Positions 9,086 through 19,400 of a stretch of 64,000 nt of DNA are shown in pieces. This DNA is from DATMRF01 sp035566435 (GTDB lineage Bacteria > Verrucomicrobiota > Verrucomicrobiia > Limisphaerales > UBA8199): positions 1 through 64,000 of the forward strand of contig DATMRF010000038.1 of the NCBI GenBank assembly GCA_035566435.1. Direction: 5' to 3'. The notes below the pieces were generated by a model that saw nothing but the letters and a program-made list of their open reading frames with translations, made no database searches and had not been told where the DNA came from. The position numbers and the translations under genes were made by a program. The number at the start of each line of letters is the position of its first letter. The first letter of the stretch is position 1.

Positions 9086-9328
9086 ATGCCCCTCCACCTC
9101 ACCATCAACGGTATCGCTGTGACGGTTTCTCACGGCACCGTGGTCGCGGCTGCCGTCGCTGAGGCAGGCGTTACGCGTTTTCACCGTTCCGCGACGGGCG
9201 AAGCCCGCGGCCCGTTGTGCGGCATGGGCATTTGCATGGAGTGCAGCCTCACCATCAACGGCCGGCAGCGCAGCCGCAGTTGCACAACTTTGTGTGCGGA
9301 AGGCATGGAGGTGCGGACCGATGAGTGA
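9086..9328 (+). CDS. (2Fe-2S)-binding small subunit of D-hydroxyproline dehydrogenase
   Basis: An 80-aa ferredoxin-like protein with the plant-type cysteine pattern GPLCGMGICMEC followed by RSCTTLC, and the beta-strand opening LTINGIAVTV. This is the HcnA/LhpF-type subunit that passes electrons in three-component D-amino acid dehydrogenases. The start at 9086 follows the short repeat; an in-frame TTG at 9071 would add five residues. It overlaps the next gene by 8 bp (ATGAGTGA), which points to coupled translation. Confidence 0.88.
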   Translation: MPLHLTINGIAVTVSHGTVVAAAVAEAGVTRFHRSATGEARGPLCGMGICMECSLTINGRQRSRSCTTLCAEGMEVRTDE

Positions 9329-10670
9329 ACGGGCGGTTTCATTCGAGATAGTCGTCGTCGGTGGAGGCCCCGCCGGCCTGGCCGCTGCCTGCGCCGCCGC
9401 GGAGAGCGGCCATCAGGTGACCCTGGTGGACGAGACGCCCTGGCTCGGCGGCCAAATATGGCGCGGCCAATCGCCTCGTCCCACGCTCCCGGAGGCGCGC
9501 GGGTGGTTTGACCGTTTCCGTCGTTCCGGCGCAACTCTCTTCGCCGGCACGACGGTAGTCGCTGCACCTGAACCCGGATTGCTCCTCGCCGAGCGCGACG
9601 ACCGGCCCTGCCAGATCCGCTGGCAACGCCTGATACTGGCGACTGGCGCCCGCGAATTGTTCCTGCCCTTCCCTGGCTGGACTTTGCCGGGCGTGATGGG
9701 CCCGGGCGGGTTGCAGGCGCTGGTGAAAAACGGCTGGCCGATAAGCGGCCAGCGTGTGCTCCTGGCTGGCACCGGCCCGCTCCTGCTCGCGGTAGCCAAC
9801 AGCTTGCGCCGCCAGGGAGCGCGCGTGCTTTCAGTTGTCGAACAGGCGGCGTGGACGCGAGTCCTGAACTTCGGCCTGGGCCTGTACGCCCATCCAGCCA
9901 AGCTCTGGCAAGGTCTTCGGCTCAAGCTCCGCCTCCTCGGTATCCCTTATCACTGCGGCGCCTGGCCGCTCCGCGCTGAAGGTGACCAAACAGTTCGAAC
10001 GGTTACGCTCGCCAACGGCAAGCAAACCTGGAGCGAGGAGTGTGATCTCTTTGCCTGCGGGTTTGGCCTGGTGCCGAATGTCGAAATGTCGCTGGCTCTC
10101 GGGTGCCAATTAGCCGGCGACTCCGTCCGCGTCGATGACTGGCAAGCAACGACCGTGCCGAACGTCTTTTGCGCTGGCGAGCCAACGGGCATCGGCGGCG
10201 CCGATTGCGCCCTCGTCGAAGGTCAGATCGCAGGTTATGCCGCCGCTGACGCTTCGGTTCAGGCCGAGGCGTTGTTCACACGCCGTGCCGCCTGGCACCA
10301 ATTCCGCGCCGCCCTCGCTCATGCTTTCGCGCTCCGCTCTGAACTCAAGTCCATCGCCACCAACGACACCCTGGTCTGCCGCTGCGAAGATGTGACACTC
10401 GGGCAGATGCGCCGCTTCAGCAGTTGGCGCGACGCCAAGTTGCAGTCGCGCTGCGGCATGGGGTCTTGCCAGGGCCGCGTGTGCGGCGCCGCCGCGAAAG
10501 TGTTGCTCGGCTGGGGCATGGAATCGGTCCGTCCACCTATACTGCCCGCGCGCGTCACGAGCCTCGTTTCCCAACCCAACCCGCACCCGGAACCGGATGC
10601 GCGAACTCCCTGTCCTCATGCCCAATCTGAACCTGCAAGGCCTCTCGATTCTCGGTTACAGCCGCGTTAA
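9321..10670 (+). CDS. FAD/NAD-binding oxidoreductase with BFD-like Fe-S domain, D-hydroxyproline dehydrogenase subunit
   Basis: A 449-aa pyridine nucleotide-disulfide oxidoreductase-type protein. The N-terminal FAD motif is IVVVGGGPAGLAAA, and a second nucleotide motif VLLAGTGPLLL lies near 150. The C-terminus has a BFD-like [2Fe-2S] domain with VCRCEDVT and MGSCQGRVC. This is the HcnB/LhpE-type large subunit. It starts inside the preceding gene and its 3' end overlaps the aldehyde dehydrogenase gene by more than 50 bp, so the operon is very compact here. Confidence 0.87.
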   Translation: MSERAVSFEIVVVGGGPAGLAAACAAAESGHQVTLVDETPWLGGQIWRGQSPRPTLPEARGWFDRFRRSGATLFAGTTVVAAPEPGLLLAERDDRPCQIRWQRLILATGARELFLPFPGWTLPGVMGPGGLQALVKNGWPISGQRVLLAGTGPLLLAVANSLRRQGARVLSVVEQAAWTRVLNFGLGLYAHPAKLWQGLRLKLRLLGIPYHCGAWPLRAEGDQTVRTVTLANGKQTWSEECDLFACGFGLVPNVEMSLALGCQLAGDSVRVDDWQATTVPNVFCAGEPTGIGGADCALVEGQIAGYAAADASVQAEALFTRRAAWHQFRAALAHAFALRSELKSIATNDTLVCRCEDVTLGQMRRFSSWRDAKLQSRCGMGSCQGRVCGAAAKVLLGWGMESVRPPILPARVTSLVSQPNPHPEPDARTPCPHAQSEPARPLDSRLQPR

Positions 10671-12213
10671 GCCCTCGGGCGTCACTACCCCAGGCATTAA
10701 TCCTGCCAGTGGCGCAAACCTGGCACCGGGTTATTTCTGGGCCACGCAAGAGGATGTGGACCGAGCGGCCTCTCTGGCAGCCGGGGCGTTCTCCGTTTAC
10801 AGTCGTTGGCCAGCAAAACGCCGGGCGGTCCTGTTGCGCCGCATCGCTGAATTACTCGAGGCCAACTCCGCCGCCATCATCGAACGCGCGAACCTGGAGA
10901 CCGCGCTGCCGTCTGGCCGGCTTCAGGGTGAAACCGCGCGCACCTGTAGCCAGTTGCGCCTTTTCGCCTCACTGGTCGAGGAAGGCTGGTGGCTGGACGC
11001 CCGGGTAGATCACGGCGACCCGAATCGCAAACCGCTTCCGAAACCTGATGTCCGCTCAATGCTGGTTCCCCTGGGGCCGGTCGCGGTCTTTAGTTCCAGC
11101 AATTTCCCGCTGGCATTTTCCGTCGCTGGTGGTGACACCGCGTCCGCGCTGGCTGCCGGCTGCCCGGTCATCTTGAAGCCGCACCAGGGCCACCTCGGAA
11201 CATCCGAACTCGTGGGCCTGGTGGTCACGCAGGCGGCACAGGAGTGTGACGCGCCGGAGGGAATCTTCTCTCTGCTTTACGGACCGGGCCGGGAAATCGG
11301 AATGGCGCTGGTGAAGCACCCGTTCGTTAAGGCGGTCGGCTTCACCGGCTCCCGCGCCGGCGGCCGCGCTCTCATGGACGCCGCCGCCGCCCTGCCCGAA
11401 CCTATCCCGGTCTATGCCGAGATGGGGAGCATCAACCCGGTTTTTTTCCTGCCGGGCGCGCTTAAGCAGTCGGCAGAATCGTTGGCCTCGGGGCTGCATG
11501 CTTCCGTCACGCTGGGTGTCGGCCAGTTCTGCACCAATCCGGGACTCGTCTTCCTCGAAGCCGGCTCCATCGCGCAGCCGTTTCTGCGAAAAATGGAGAG
11601 CCTGATGAGCGCGACGCCTGCCGGAACGATGCTCACGCCCAGCATCTGCGAGGAATACCGCGCCGGAATCGACAGGTTCTCCAAAGTGCCGGGAGTGCGG
11701 CACACGACGGGCTTGCCGGTGGACAAAACCGCCAAGGCAACGGGGGGCGGCGCGGCGCTGTTTGTGACCGAAGCAGCAACGTTTCTTCAAACTCCGGGCC
11801 TGATGGACGAGGTGTTCGGGCCTTCAACACTGGTGGTGCAGTGCGGTTCCCGCGAGCAACTGCTGGCCGCGGCGGAAAAGCTCGAAGGACAACTCACCGC
11901 CACGATTCATGGCACGGCGGAAGACTTCGCAGCCAATCAAGACCTACTCGCGATCCTTCAAACCAAAGCCGGACGCCTCGTGTGCAACGGCTTTCCTACC
12001 GGAGTTGAGGTTTGCCACGCGATGAACCACGGCGGACCTTACCCCGCTACCGCCGATGGTCGCTCCACCTCAGTCGGCACGCGCGCGATCCAACGCTTTG
12101 TTCGCCCGGTCTGTTTCCAAAGCTTCCCCGACGCCGCGCTGCCCGACGAATTGAAGGAATCAAACCCGCTCGGCCTCTGGCGCCTGGTGGATGGCAGGTT
12201 CGGACAGCGGTAG
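10618..12213 (+). CDS. aldehyde dehydrogenase, probable 2,5-dioxovalerate (2-oxoglutarate semialdehyde) dehydrogenase
   Basis: A 531-aa aldehyde dehydrogenase with the catalytic cysteine in GQFCTNPG and the general-base glutamate in YAEMGSINP, both typical of the NADP-dependent alpha-ketoglutaric semialdehyde dehydrogenase group. It would complete the pathway by oxidising 2,5-dioxovalerate to 2-oxoglutarate. The start is uncertain: ATG at 10618 or at 10597 seven codons earlier; both lie within the end of the upstream gene and neither has a clear Shine-Dalgarno. Last gene of the operon; the next gene is convergent, 34 bp away. Confidence 0.87.
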   Translation: MPNLNLQGLSILGYSRVKPSGVTTPGINPASGANLAPGYFWATQEDVDRAASLAAGAFSVYSRWPAKRRAVLLRRIAELLEANSAAIIERANLETALPSGRLQGETARTCSQLRLFASLVEEGWWLDARVDHGDPNRKPLPKPDVRSMLVPLGPVAVFSSSNFPLAFSVAGGDTASALAAGCPVILKPHQGHLGTSELVGLVVTQAAQECDAPEGIFSLLYGPGREIGMALVKHPFVKAVGFTGSRAGGRALMDAAAALPEPIPVYAEMGSINPVFFLPGALKQSAESLASGLHASVTLGVGQFCTNPGLVFLEAGSIAQPFLRKMESLMSATPAGTMLTPSICEEYRAGIDRFSKVPGVRHTTGLPVDKTAKATGGGAALFVTEAATFLQTPGLMDEVFGPSTLVVQCGSREQLLAAAEKLEGQLTATIHGTAEDFAANQDLLAILQTKAGRLVCNGFPTGVEVCHAMNHGGPYPATADGRSTSVGTRAIQRFVRPVCFQSFPDAALPDELKESNPLGLWRLVDGRFGQR

Positions 12214-12247
12214 GACGGGGAATGTTTACTCTTTCTTGTGCCCTGGT

Positions 12248-13735
12248 TCAATCCGCCCCGCGCATGAGCTTCTGGATCGGTCTCGCGACCAAGGCCAGCA
12301 AAATGCCCGTGCCGGCCGTCGTGGCCACGATCCCGAGGTAACGACCCGGCATCTCGCTCACCGCCTCGGCGCTGAACCTCCCGGCGATCAGCCCCGCGAT
12401 CAGGTTGCCCATCGATGTCCCCAAAAACCATATCCCCATCATTTGGCCCACCAGGCGGCGCGGTGCCAGTTTTGTGACCGAGCTCAACCCGACCGGGCTC
12501 AAACAAAGCTCGCCGATCGAATGGAGGAGATATGTCGAGATGAGCCACGTAGGCCAGGCCTTGCGACCGGCAACGACCAACCGCGACGCCCCGACCATCA
12601 CCAGGAAGCCCGCACCCAGCAACGCCAATCCCAACGCGAACTTCGTGGGCAGCGACGGGTTCAGGTTGTACCGCGCCAGCCTCACCCATACGGCCGCGAC
12701 AGCCGGTGCGAGGAGGATGACGAAGATAGCTCCCAACGACTGGAACCAACCCGCAGGGATCGTGTAATTGAAAAACAGCCGCTGCGTATAGCGCTCCGCA
12801 AACAGGTTCAAAGAGGAACCTGCCTGCTCGAATCCCGACCAGAAGAGCGCTGACGCTAGAAACAGGATGGCGATCACCGCCACCCGCGCCGTTTCTGTCC
12901 GGTCCAGGTGGAAGAAGAAGAACATACAAGCGAAATACAACAGCGCCACAGCGGCGATGATGTAGGTTGTCGCCCGCGCCACCGCCACCGGGCTGAAATG
13001 AATCACGCCAGTAATCAACAATACGACGGCCAAAAAAAGTCCGCTGATCAGGGCTCCCAACAGCAGTCGATCTTTGGCCCGGATGCCTTCCCGGTGCCCG
13101 GGATGGCGGCCGGCTTCTCCAAGGTGGCGGCCGGACAGGCGGTATTGGACCAGGCCCAGAACCATTCCCACCCCGGCAGCGGCGAACCCGTAATGCCAGT
13201 TCACTTTTTCGCCCAGGGCGCTGCACACCAGCGGACCCAGCGCGGCGCCCAGGTTGATCCCCATGTAGAAAACTGTGAACCCGGCATCGCGCCGCGCCCC
13301 GCCTTCAGGGTACAGCTCGCCGACGATTGCGCTCACGTTTGGTTTCAGTAAACCAGTCCCTATCACGACCAGGATCAGTCCAAGGTAAAAACACTCCGTG
13401 CGAGGAATCGCCAGTGTGAAATGACCGCACGCGATGATGCTGCCGCCGTACCACACCGAGCGCTGCGCGCCCAGGAACCGGTCCGCAATCCACCCGCCCG
13501 GCAGCGCGGCAAGGTAAACCCCCGCAGTGTAGAGGCCGTAAATCGACGTTGCTACCTCATCGGTCAGCCCCAGCCCTCCCGCCTTGATCCCCTCGACCAT
13601 GAACAACACCAGCAATGCCCGCATCCCGTAATAACTGAACCGCTCCCACATCTCTGTGAAAAAGAGGGTGTAGAGCCCGCGCGGATGCCGCGCCGCGGTC
13701 GCCACGGCGGGCTCAGCGGTTGTTGATGGATTCAC
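12248..13735 (-). CDS. POT/PTR-family proton-dependent oligopeptide transporter
   Basis: A 495-aa major facilitator protein with the POT signature in the first helix (FFTEMWERFSYYGMRALL, the ExxERFxYYG motif) and a second conserved stretch around FYMGINLGAALGPL. Twelve or more hydrophobic helices are evident. Members take up di- and tripeptides with protons. It lies downstream of the DUF885 peptidase on the same strand and converges with the hydroxyproline operon; uptake of Pro/Hyp-containing peptides would link the two, which is inference. Confidence 0.9.
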   Translation of the reverse strand: MNPSTTAEPAVATAARHPRGLYTLFFTEMWERFSYYGMRALLVLFMVEGIKAGGLGLTDEVATSIYGLYTAGVYLAALPGGWIADRFLGAQRSVWYGGSIIACGHFTLAIPRTECFYLGLILVVIGTGLLKPNVSAIVGELYPEGGARRDAGFTVFYMGINLGAALGPLVCSALGEKVNWHYGFAAAGVGMVLGLVQYRLSGRHLGEAGRHPGHREGIRAKDRLLLGALISGLFLAVVLLITGVIHFSPVAVARATTYIIAAVALLYFACMFFFFHLDRTETARVAVIAILFLASALFWSGFEQAGSSLNLFAERYTQRLFFNYTIPAGWFQSLGAIFVILLAPAVAAVWVRLARYNLNPSLPTKFALGLALLGAGFLVMVGASRLVVAGRKAWPTWLISTYLLHSIGELCLSPVGLSSVTKLAPRRLVGQMMGIWFLGTSMGNLIAGLIAGRFSAEAVSEMPGRYLGIVATTAGTGILLALVARPIQKLMRGAD

Positions 13736-13779
13736 CGGCTTAACGGTTTACCCTTTTAACGCCTCGACGCTTCCACGCT
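13736..13779. repeat. short-period repeat between peptidase and transporter genes
   Basis: Degenerate units resembling TTTAACGC and ACGCTTCAACGC run from about 13741 to 13788, overlapping the last codons of the DUF885 gene. The same words recur at 23155-23190 and 27039-27064. Confidence 0.6.
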
Positions 13780-15558
13780 TCAACGCGTAGCCGCCCCCAC
13801 GCCCAACTCTGCCCGGACAATCTCCGGCAGATACTTCACCGGCACTGCTCCCGGCTCGAGCACCGCCTCGTGAAAACGGCCCAGCACGAACTTGTCGCCC
13901 AGCTCACGCTCGATGGCCTGCCGCAGCCTGTAATGCGCCATCCGCCCCACAAAGTAGGTCGAAAGTTGACAGGAACTCTGCTTGGACCGGATGATCTTCA
14001 GCCGCGCCTCACCTTCCGACTGGAAACAATCGTCCATGAGAAACTTCAGCGCCTGGTCGTCGCCCAGGCTTGAGCAATGCATCTTGTGGTCGAGGATCGT
14101 GTTCGCGACTGCGCGCAGGTAAAACTTAAGCTGATTCAACCTCAAGGCGAGGTCGCCCCCACCGTAGCCCTGGTCGAGCATCATCTGCTCTGTATAAACC
14201 GCCCAACCTTCGATATAGACCCCCGACTGCAACACCCGCCGGATAAGCGACGGGTTCCGGTTCATGTACTCAAGTTGCACCGAGTGGCCGGGATACCCCT
14301 CGTGAATCGTCAGGATGTCCAGCATGTGGCTGTTGTATTCTTCGAGGTAGCTCGTGACCCGTTGCGCGTCCCAATCCTTGGGCGGCGGGCTGACCGCGAG
14401 GTGGCCGGTCGCATTCGGATCCAGCGGCGGCGGCGCCTCCATGTAGGCAGTCGAGTTGCCGCGCTTGAACTCCGGCATCTCAACCACGGTACAATGGTCC
14501 GGGTCCGGCAGCCGGAGGATGTCGTTCGCGGCGATGAACTTCTTGATCCGGGCGACGCGGTCCCTCATGTCACCGACCAGGTCCGAAGCCCGGCCGTGTT
14601 CCTTGGAGACGGCAGCCAGCACCTGCCGCACCGTCGCGTGCCGTCCCTCGGCATCATCCGGGGGCAACGGCTGCTTCGGGAAGTACCGGCTCCAGAGCTG
14701 GCGCGCGACAACGTACATCTCGCGCTCCACTCGCGCGAATTCGGATTCCGCGTCTGCCATGACCTGATCGGCGCTCACCGCCGCGTCCAGTTCGAGTTCC
14801 AGTTTATGCGCGAACTTCTCAGCACCGATCCGCCACTCGCCGTTCGCCCTCGGCAACAGGTCCTTCTCCAGGAAAGTTTGATAGTCTTTCAAACAGGCGA
14901 CCACTGGCGCGGCGGCCGCTTTCAACGCCGCGAGTTGGCGCGTCTCGCCCGCGAAGTCGTAAATCCCATGCTCATAAAAATCGATCGCGCCGCGGTTCTG
15001 GCGGATCGCCGTCTCGGTATGCGTGCGAGGCGGATTCTTAAGGTTCTCCCGCGCGGCAGCCACCACTTTCGGGATCAGCGCCATCCGGGCGATGCAGTTC
15101 ACCACGTTGGTCTCTAGGGGCAAAGTCGATTGGGTCAATGCCAGATAAACGCTGTCATTGATATACCCGTTGTAAGCCCGCGGGTCCGTGTCGAACGGGT
15201 GAAAGTTGTCGGTCAGCCACAGCTCGGTCGTGAGCGAATGTTTGAGGATCTCGAAATCGGTCTGCGCGGGGCGCGTGAGTTTCGCGTAATCGACCTGTCT
15301 GGGCAGCTCCGCCAGCGTCTCCTGCGCCTGCTCGCGCCATTTCTCCCGCGCCGCCGGGCTCAGGTCTTCCAGTTGCGCATCAAACCGGTGGTCGCCCAGT
15401 TCCGTGGCGGAGACTGGACGCAGCCGGAACCTCTCGTCGAGGTACGCCTTGAAGAAGGTCGCGAGTTTTTTGTCCTCCGCCTGCGCCCAAACCCGGCCGG
15501 CGCCCCCCGATAACAACAACAATGCCGCGATGGTTCGAAAGAACAGTGTTTTGCTCAT
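13780..15558 (-). CDS. DUF885 family secreted putative metallopeptidase
   Basis: A 592-aa protein with a signal peptide (MSKTLFFRTIAALLLLSGGAG..., cleavage near VWAQA). The family-defining HEGYPGH motif, an HExxH-like zinc site, is present in the C-terminal half (residue about 420), followed by a conserved WAVYTEQMMLDQGY segment whose Glu may complete the metal site. DUF885 proteins are predicted peptidases; substrate is not known. The neighbouring peptide transporter in the same orientation suggests the two act on short peptides in the periplasm. Upstream at 15614-15652 are three TTGCGTGA-like half sites. Confidence 0.85.
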   Translation of the reverse strand: MSKTLFFRTIAALLLLSGGAGRVWAQAEDKKLATFFKAYLDERFRLRPVSATELGDHRFDAQLEDLSPAAREKWREQAQETLAELPRQVDYAKLTRPAQTDFEILKHSLTTELWLTDNFHPFDTDPRAYNGYINDSVYLALTQSTLPLETNVVNCIARMALIPKVVAAARENLKNPPRTHTETAIRQNRGAIDFYEHGIYDFAGETRQLAALKAAAAPVVACLKDYQTFLEKDLLPRANGEWRIGAEKFAHKLELELDAAVSADQVMADAESEFARVEREMYVVARQLWSRYFPKQPLPPDDAEGRHATVRQVLAAVSKEHGRASDLVGDMRDRVARIKKFIAANDILRLPDPDHCTVVEMPEFKRGNSTAYMEAPPPLDPNATGHLAVSPPPKDWDAQRVTSYLEEYNSHMLDILTIHEGYPGHSVQLEYMNRNPSLIRRVLQSGVYIEGWAVYTEQMMLDQGYGGGDLALRLNQLKFYLRAVANTILDHKMHCSSLGDDQALKFLMDDCFQSEGEARLKIIRSKQSSCQLSTYFVGRMAHYRLRQAIERELGDKFVLGRFHEAVLEPGAVPVKYLPEIVRAELGVGAATR

Positions 15559-15613
15559 GGAATTAATTAATATTGTTTCCTATCGCACGCCGCCGGTCAA
15601 ATCCAAAGCTCGG

Positions 15614-15652
15614 TTGCGTGAAGCTGACGCAAGATGAGTGAACCTCACGCAA
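15614..15652. promoter_or_regulatory. three TTGCGTGA-type half sites upstream of the DUF885 gene
   Basis: TTGCGTGA at 15614-15621, the near-complement TGACGCAA at 15625-15632, and the exact complement TCACGCAA at 15645-15652. They sit 56-95 bp before the DUF885 start on its upstream side and could be an operator cluster or simply a folded repeat. Confidence 0.35.
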
Positions 15653-15704
15653 GAACGCCGGCCGACCTGCCCGAATGCCAGCGAAAACGGCTTGGCACCT
15701 GTAA

Positions 15705-16325
15705 TGCTCGCAATTAAACAACCGGAGCCGGCCTATTCATAGGTCTAACACAGTCCGTCGGCAGGCGTTCACGCTGGTCGAGCTCTTCGTTGTCGTGGCA
15801 GTCATTTCGGTCCTGGGAGCGGTGTTCTTGCCACAGTGGGTCAGACAGCAAAGGCGCCATGCGTGCTGCCATATATCTTGCGTTAACAATCTGAAGCAGG
15901 TGGGTCTGGCCTTCAAGACCTGGGCCCTGCACAATAACGACCACTTCCCCATGCAGGTGTGTGTGACGAATGGCGGGACGATGGAATTGGTCAGCGCTAG
16001 CAGCGTCTGGCCGCTTGGCGGAACCGCGAGGTTGGTCAACGCCGGCAATGTCTGGCCTCATTTCCTGGTTATGTCCAACGAACTCAGCACGTCGAGCATT
16101 TTGTTCTGCCCGCAGGAATCCGAGAAAAAGCGCACCAAGGCGAACACGTTCCTGCCTTACGCGCCACCACCCGGAGCGCCCTACCATGACGGGGCTCCCT
16201 GGCCGACGAACGCGGATGGGCTAGGTTCATCGCTTGAGCGCCCGGGCGCCACCGCTTATGGCAACGATCCCATCCCCATTCCGTCCGGCCGGCCTGAACG
16301 GTACTACCGCGTCCGGACGCCCTGA
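15705..16325 (+). pseudogene. degraded pseudopilin joined to a lamin-tail-like C-terminus
   Basis: The frame contains a prepilin signature (FTLVELFVVVAVISVLG, about 15768-15818) and then the usual verrucomicrobial pseudopilin body (CVNNLKQVGLAFKTWALHNND). However, no ATG, GTG or TTG lies between the upstream stop at 15702 and the prepilin motif; the only nearby ATG (15704) is in another frame that stops at 15740. After about residue 110 the sequence switches to ADGLGSSLERPGATAYGNDP, which resembles the end of secreted lamin-tail-domain proteins. The two halves together look like a frameshifted, recombined remnant. Compare the intact pseudopilin at 45684-46502, which shares the VNNLKQVGLAFKTWAL block. 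Confidence 0.6.
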
Positions 16326-16389
16326 CGCTGAAGCCTTGGCGAACGCCTCGCTCACAGAAGGAGGTATTTCCCAAAACGCGCGATTTGAA

Positions 16390-16418
16390 TTGACAGTGTT
16401 GTTAAGGCTTGCTATTAT
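16390..16418 (+). promoter_or_regulatory. strong sigma-70 promoter for the S8 protease
   Basis: Perfect TTGACA at 16390-16395, a 17-nt spacer, and TATTAT at 16413-16418. Expected transcription start is near 16425, about 47 bp before the protease start codon. Confidence 0.75.
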
Positions 16419-16471
16419 CTTTTGTAATCACCTTGGCAAAACAATGGCTTAAACCCGCAGGGTCTCTTCTT

Positions 16472-19400
16472 ATGCGCAATATATCGTCTGTCCTGGTGTG
16501 CCTGGCAGTCGCCGGCACGTTCGCCTCCACCGTAGTCTCCGGCGCCCCCCAACTCGCGCCGCTTTCCGCCGCCGGCCAGCCGGCCAGGAATGTCCTTGCC
16601 CCGGGCCTCGCCGGCGCGGTCGGCGAGGTGGACATCGTGGTCCAGCTGGATGACCCGTCGCTGGCCACGTTGCACTCTGTTAACGCCAAGGGCGCCCGTA
16701 ATTGGCTGCCGCGCAGCCAGCAGACCCAGCACCTCGGTCTGCTCAAAGGCAAACATGATGCGTTGGCCGCCACCGCGCGCAGTCTCGGCGGCTCGGAACT
16801 GGGGCGTCTCAGCAAGGCGCTCAACGCCGTCATCCTCCGCATCGATGCCTCTCACCTGCCGGCCCTCGCCGCGCTCCCTAACGTTATCTCGATCCGCCCG
16901 GTCGTGAACTATCACCTGGATGACGCCGAGACCATCCCCTACGTGGGCGCTTCGGCCGTCCGCGCCGGCGGGATCGACGGCACCGGGGTCCGCGCCGCCG
17001 TCATCGATACCGGCATTGACTACACCCACAAAGACCTCGGCGGGCCGGGAACCCTGGCGGCCTACGTGACCGCCTACGGCACCAACTCCACCGACCCCGC
17101 CAATACCCAGTTGAATGCCCTGTTTCCTTCAGCCAAGGTCATTGGCGGCTTCGATTTCGTAGGCGAAACGTGGCCCAACGGCCCGCTGGCTCCCGACCCG
17201 AACCCCATCGATTTTAACGGTCACGGCACGCACGTCGCCGACATCCTCGCGGGCCACAGCCAGGACGACACGCACCACGGTGTGGCCCCGGGGGCCAAAT
17301 TATTTGCGCTTCGAGCCTGCAGTTCCATTGCCAGCGCCTGCAGCGGTGTCGCCCTCCTCCAATCGATGGACTTTGCCCTCGACCCGGACGGCGATGGCGA
17401 CCTCTCCGACGCCGTGGACGTCATCAACCTGTCACTCGGCAGCGCTTACGGTCAAAAAGAAGACGACCTCAGCCAGGCCTGCGCCAACGCGGTTCATCTG
17501 GGGGTCATTGTCGTGGCCGCCGCCGGGAACGACGGCGACAAGCCTTACGTCCTGAGTTCGCCCGCCTCCACGCCCGAAGTCATCGCCGCGGCGCAAACAC
17601 AGGTGCCGAGCGCTAAACAGTATCCCCTGGTCATCAACTCCCCGGCTTCCATCGCCGGCGCGTACCCCAACACCGCTACGGTGGATTGGGCGCCGGTGGG
17701 CGCCGGTTTCACCGGTGACGTCGCCTACGTCGGGCGCGGCTGCAGCGGCGATGCTTATTTGGCCAACCCGTCCGGCAAAGTGGCGCTGATCGATCGCGGT
17801 TCTTGCGCCGTCAGCCTCAAGGTGGACCGCGCCGCCAAGGCTGGCGCCATCGGCGTTCTGATTGCGATGGTGAACAGCGCCGACCCCATTAGCTTCTCCT
17901 TCGGCGGCGGCACCACCTTCGTCCCCACTCTGGTTATTCCCAAGTCGGTGGCCGACAGGATCAAGGCCAACCTGGCTGCGCCGGTCAACGTCACCTTCTC
18001 GCCGAGCAACTTCATCGCGCTGGTCGGCAGCATGGTCAATACTTCCGCCCGCGGCCCAAGCTATAGTTATCAAGCCATCAAGCCGGACGTCGGCGCGCCC
18101 GGCGGAACGATCTCGGCACAGGTGGGCACAGGCGACGGCGAGACCGCTTTCGGAGGCACTTCCGGTGCCACGCCTATGATTGCCGGGTGTGCGGCTTTGC
18201 TCCGGGAGGCGTTCCCCGGCCGTTCACCCGCGGAAATCAAAAGCCTGCTCATGAACTCCGCGGAGACCACCATCCAGACCGACCCCGCGCTGCAACCCGG
18301 CGTTCTGGCGCCGATCACGCGCATCGGGGGCGGCGAAGTTCGAGTGGACCGAGCCGTGCACAGCACGACGGCTGCCTGGGATGCCGAGCAGCAAGCCGGG
18401 AGCCTGTCGTTCGGATACCACGCCATTTCCGGTCCGGCTTCCTTCGAACGTACCGTCGTTGTGCGGAATTACAGCGATCAGCATAGAACCTACAACATCT
18501 CGAGCGGGTTCAGGTACGCTAACGATGCGGCCAATGGCGCGGTTTCCATTAAGACGCCGAGCATGGTCAGAGTGGGCGCCCACAGCATGGCCCAATTCCA
18601 GGTCGAGTTGGATGTCGATGCCTCCAAATTGCCTGACTGGGATCTCAACGGCGGCCCGCTCGGCGGTGCCGGTCCGCTGCTGCAGGGCGTTGAATTCGAC
18701 GGCTACGTGCACATCGCCGACAAGAAGGACGATGTCCACCTGGCCTGGCAGATCCTCCCGCATAAGGCCGCCGCGGTTTCCGCGAACCTGGCTGGCTCGG
18801 TTGCAGGCGAGCACTCCGCGCGCCTGATGCTTGACAATCAAAACGGAGCGACCGCCGGCGGCGTGGAGGTCTTCTCCCTGACCGGCCAAAGCTCCCGAAT
18901 CCCGAGAAGGTTCCTCCCCGGCCCGGGTGATAACTTTGCCGTGATCGATCTTCAAGCGGTGGGCGTTCGGCTCGTCGATTTGGGAGGCGAACCCGGTGTC
19001 CAGTTCGCGGTCACTACCTTCGGGCAGCGGTCCCATCCCAATTACCCGGCGCTTTTCGATGTCGCCATCGACACGAACCTCGACGGAGTCATCGATTTCG
19101 AGGTCTTCAACAACGAGCTGGGCGGGTTTGCCGCTACCGGCCAAAATGTCGTTTTCGTTCAGGACGACACCGTGACCAATCCCAGTCCCGTGGTGGTCGA
19201 ATTCGCCGATGCGGATCTCGATTCGGCGAACGTGATCCTGACTGCGCCGCTGTCTGCCATTGGCCTGGCCCCGGGCAGCCAATTCAAGTTCTCGGTTTTC
19301 GCCGTTGATGATTACTTCACCGGGAATATCACCGACGCCATCACCGACATGGCCTATACCCTGGGCACGCCTGCCTTTTCGCTCGCGGGATCGAGTTCTT

